Assembly (NCBI GenBank): GCA_947631215.1
Contig: CANRKN010000113.1
Coordinates: 1-6,758 of the forward strand
From: an uncultured Oscillospiraceae bacterium
GTDB taxonomy: Bacteria > Bacillota_A > Clostridia > Oscillospirales > Oscillospiraceae
Direction: 5' to 3'
DNA length: 6,758 nucleotides
Of the stretch, positions 4,809-6,758 are shown piece by piece. Below the pieces are notes generated by a model. That model was not told the DNA's origin and did not search any database. It saw only the letters and a list, made by a program, of their open reading frames with translations. The number at the start of each line of letters is the position of its first letter. The first letter of the stretch is position 1. The position numbers and the translations under genes were made by a program.

Positions 4809-6623
4809 GTGCGGCGCTGGAAGACGGACGCGGGCCGTGTCATGGGCAACTGGAGGACCGCTGCGGTGTTTGAGCTGGTCTATAAGCTGGCGGCCGCCCT
4901 GGTCCTCGTTCCGCTCCTGTCCGGCAGCTTTGCCCTGGCCATGCGCTGGACGGGGCATCCCTATCTGACCCATGAAAATGTATACCGGTTTCTCCGGGAG
5001 CCCATCACCCTGCTGGCCGCATGCGTCAGCCTGACTGCCGTGTCGGGCGTCATGCTGATCGACGTGGGCGCCGTCACGTTTCTGCTGGCCCAGTCCATGC
5101 AGGGAAGGCGGGTGCGGCCGACGCAGGTGCTGCGCTTCGCGCTGCAAAACGCCGGGCGGGTGTTCCGGCTGAAAAACCTGCCTCTTGTGCCCCTCGTCCT
5201 GCTGACGGCGCCCTTTGTACATCTGGGGACAGCGGCGGTGTTCTTCATGGCGGTATCTGTGCCGGCGCCGGTGGCGGACTACCTGGCGCGGCGTCCCTCG
5301 CTGGCGCTGGCGGCGGGAGGAGCCATCCTCCTGCTCCTGTTGCTGGGCGCCCATTGGATATACACGGCGGTCTGCTTCACGCTGGAGGGCTGCAGCTTTT
5401 GCAGTGCGGGAAAGCGATGCGCCCTGCTGCGCAGGGGGCGCCGTCTGCGTGACCTGGCGTGGATGCTCGCCGCCGGGGGCGTATATGCAGCGGCCTCAGC
5501 GGCGCTGCTGCTGGCTCTGACAGCGCTGGCGAAGGGCCTGGGCGGGGTTTTGACCCGCGTGTCCGGCCTGGATTGGATGGGGGCCGCCGCCATATGGTCC
5601 GCGGTCACGCTGACCCTGGCGCTCACCTTGGCGCTGGCCGTTCCGGCGGCATATGGCTGCGCCGGCCTTCTGTACCTTCGGAACCGGGAACGGGCCGGCG
5701 AGGGCGCCCCCTCGGTCTCTGTGCCCGAGGCGCCCGCCCCGTCTGCCCGGCCGCGGGGGAGCTGGGTGCTGAAGGCGGCCGCCGCGGCTGTCATCGCCGC
5801 GGGAAGCCTGGCGCTCCTGCTGCCGGCGGCCGCCGGCAGGTCCGGCCCGGAGGTGGAGTATCTGCACACAGCCGAGATCACGGCCCACCGGGGCGCCTCG
5901 GCCTATTACCCGGAGAACACGATGTCCGCCTTTTATGGGGCGGCGGAGCTGGGGGCGGACTGGATCGAGCTGGATGTGCAGCAGAGCGGGGACAGACAGC
6001 TGGTGGTGGCCCATGACGGGAATCTGAAGCGGGTCACAGGGGTGGACGCGAACGTGTGGGATATGACCTATGAGCAGATCGCGGCCCTTGACGCCGGCGC
6101 CCGTTTCGGCCCGGAGCATGCGGGCGAGAGGATACCGCTCCTCTCGGAGGTATTGGCGTTCGCCGGGGAGAACGGGGTGAAGCTCAATATCGAGCTGAAG
6201 CCCACCGGCCACGAGAAAGAACTGGAGCGGGCCGTGGTGGACGCCGTCCGCGCGGCGGGGATGGAGGACGAGTGCGTGGTGACGAGCCAGTCCTACCGGG
6301 TGCTGGAAAATGTGAAGGCCTATGACGAGACCATCACCACGGTCTATGTGATGCCTTTTGCCTATGGAAACGTCGGCGCGCTGTCCGCGGCCGACCATCT
6401 CAGCGTGGACGCGGTGAACGTGACACGCCAGCTGGTCACCCAGGCGCACAACGCGGGAAAGCAGCTGTATGTGTGGACGGTCAACACCCGCAGGAGCATC
6501 GAGGAGATGATAGGACTGAACGTGGACAACATCATCACGGACGATGTGGACCTGGCCAAGCAGTGCGTCATCGAGAGCCGCTACAGCGATATGCTGGAGG
6601 AGTACATCGACATGCTGGAATAG
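4809..6623 (+). CDS. Membrane-anchored glycerophosphodiester phosphodiesterase
   Basis: The 604-residue protein has two parts. Residues 1-345 hold about six or seven hydrophobic segments (roughly 22-45, 67-95, 126-155, 165-190, 216-245, 260-290, 318-343) and correspond to the GDPD membrane domain. Residues 355-590 are the catalytic GDPD domain: TAHRGASAYYPENT (358-371, H360 and R361), WIELDVQ (385-391, E387 and D389), VVAHDG (399-404, H402), NIELKP (460-465) and VWTVN (555-559). The metal ligands and the catalytic His pair are all present, so it should be active, hydrolysing glycerophosphodiesters or lipoteichoic-acid-type polymers to glycerol-3-phosphate and an alcohol at the membrane. I chose GTG 4809, 5 bases after AGGGGGTGA; upstream in-frame options are ATG 4782 (inside the TATAAT), GTG 4800 (overlapping the ribosome site) and TTG 4743. 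Its own promoter and G+C near 65% suggest ordinary chromosome, not part of the retron module. Confidence 0.93.
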   Translation: MRRWKTDAGRVMGNWRTAAVFELVYKLAAALVLVPLLSGSFALAMRWTGHPYLTHENVYRFLREPITLLAACVSLTAVSGVMLIDVGAVTFLLAQSMQGRRVRPTQVLRFALQNAGRVFRLKNLPLVPLVLLTAPFVHLGTAAVFFMAVSVPAPVADYLARRPSLALAAGGAILLLLLLGAHWIYTAVCFTLEGCSFCSAGKRCALLRRGRRLRDLAWMLAAGGVYAAASAALLLALTALAKGLGGVLTRVSGLDWMGAAAIWSAVTLTLALTLALAVPAAYGCAGLLYLRNRERAGEGAPSVSVPEAPAPSARPRGSWVLKAAAAAVIAAGSLALLLPAAAGRSGPEVEYLHTAEITAHRGASAYYPENTMSAFYGAAELGADWIELDVQQSGDRQLVVAHDGNLKRVTGVDANVWDMTYEQIAALDAGARFGPEHAGERIPLLSEVLAFAGENGVKLNIELKPTGHEKELERAVVDAVRAAGMEDECVVTSQSYRVLENVKAYDETITTVYVMPFAYGNVGALSAADHLSVDAVNVTRQLVTQAHNAGKQLYVWTVNTRRSIEEMIGLNVDNIITDDVDLAKQCVIESRYSDMLEEYIDMLE

Positions 6624-6733
6624 GCCCGGAGAGAGCAGGAGATGAGCGGAATACGCCCGGAACAGGATCGCCCGGCGGGATCTTGAACTGCGACCCGTCA
6701 AGAGAACAATGAAAAAGAATAAGGATTTATCCC

Positions 6734-6755
6734 AGCCAGCAGGAAACTGCTGGCT
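6734..6755 (+). terminator. Perfect hairpin at the right edge, probable terminator
   Basis: AGCCAGCAG (6734-6742) and CTGCTGGCT (6747-6755) form a perfect 9-bp stem with a GAAA loop. Any T-run would lie beyond the window, so terminator status is presumed from shape and from its place 110 bases after the phosphodiesterase stop. A short frame from ATG 6709 runs through it, but its ribosome site is weak. Confidence 0.55.
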
Positions 6756-6758
6756 GCT

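Noticed and set aside
4506..5354. Minus-strand frame of 282 codons covering the gap and the start of the GDPD gene
   Set aside because: It overlaps a real membrane-domain coding region, and its Gln/Arg/His-rich translation has no family pattern.
5496..6701. Long minus-strand frame (401 codons)
   Set aside because: It is antisense to the clearly recognisable GDPD gene, and its translation is rich in His/Arg/Pro/Gly without domain motifs; a mirror of GC-rich codon use.
6709..6758. Possible start of a new gene at the right edge (ATG 6709)
   Set aside because: The ribosome site is weak and the frame runs through a perfect hairpin that looks like a terminator; too short to judge.

Overview
The window reads as chromosome from a high-GC member of the Firmicutes/Clostridia, of the Oscillospiraceae/Lachnospiraceae kind. 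Supporting signs are strong G-rich Shine-Dalgarno sites (an identical AGGGGGTGA before two genes), GTG and TTG starts, short intergenic spacers, and a membrane-domain/GDPD fusion of the Gram-positive type. This placement is inference; no rRNA or core marker gene is present. All supported genes lie on the + strand.

Layout. Bases 1-95 probably hold the 3' tip of an upstream gene whose stop overlaps the start of an AT-richer hypothetical gene (92-835), closed by a hairpin-plus-T terminator (852-890). An extended -10 element (958-966) then opens a compact series: a Sel1-repeat protein (997-1698, TTG start), a 55-residue protein resembling the phage-associated BC1881 family (1718-1885), a retron msr-msd noncoding RNA (1889-2050), a retron reverse transcriptase (2069-3065, broken by one extra base near 2474), a diverged AAG/MPG-type 3-methyladenine DNA glycosylase-like protein (3082-3606) and a peptidylarginine/agmatine deiminase-family protein (3613-4413). 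Gaps in this series are 3 to 19 bases apart from the RNA itself, so it could be one transcript. Bases 4414-4808 hold a possible gene remnant, a weak terminator and a -10 box. They are followed by an ordinary housekeeping-type gene, a membrane-anchored glycerophosphodiester phosphodiesterase (4809-6623), and a perfect hairpin at the right edge.

The most interesting content is the retron. An 18-bp inverted repeat (a1/a2) brackets msr-like hairpins and an msd-like stem, with an AGC containing a candidate branching guanosine at the inner end of the a1/a2 helix. Directly downstream is an RT with NAxxH, YSDD and VTG motifs. A DNA glycosylase-like protein keeping the catalytic-type glutamate sits 16 bases after the RT, where retron effector genes are often found. 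I do not recall this as a standard effector class, so an RT + ncRNA + base-excision enzyme (+ deiminase) module is the leading candidate for something new. The RT frameshift means the copy is either decaying, recoded, or affected by a sequencing error. All functional linkage within the module is inference.
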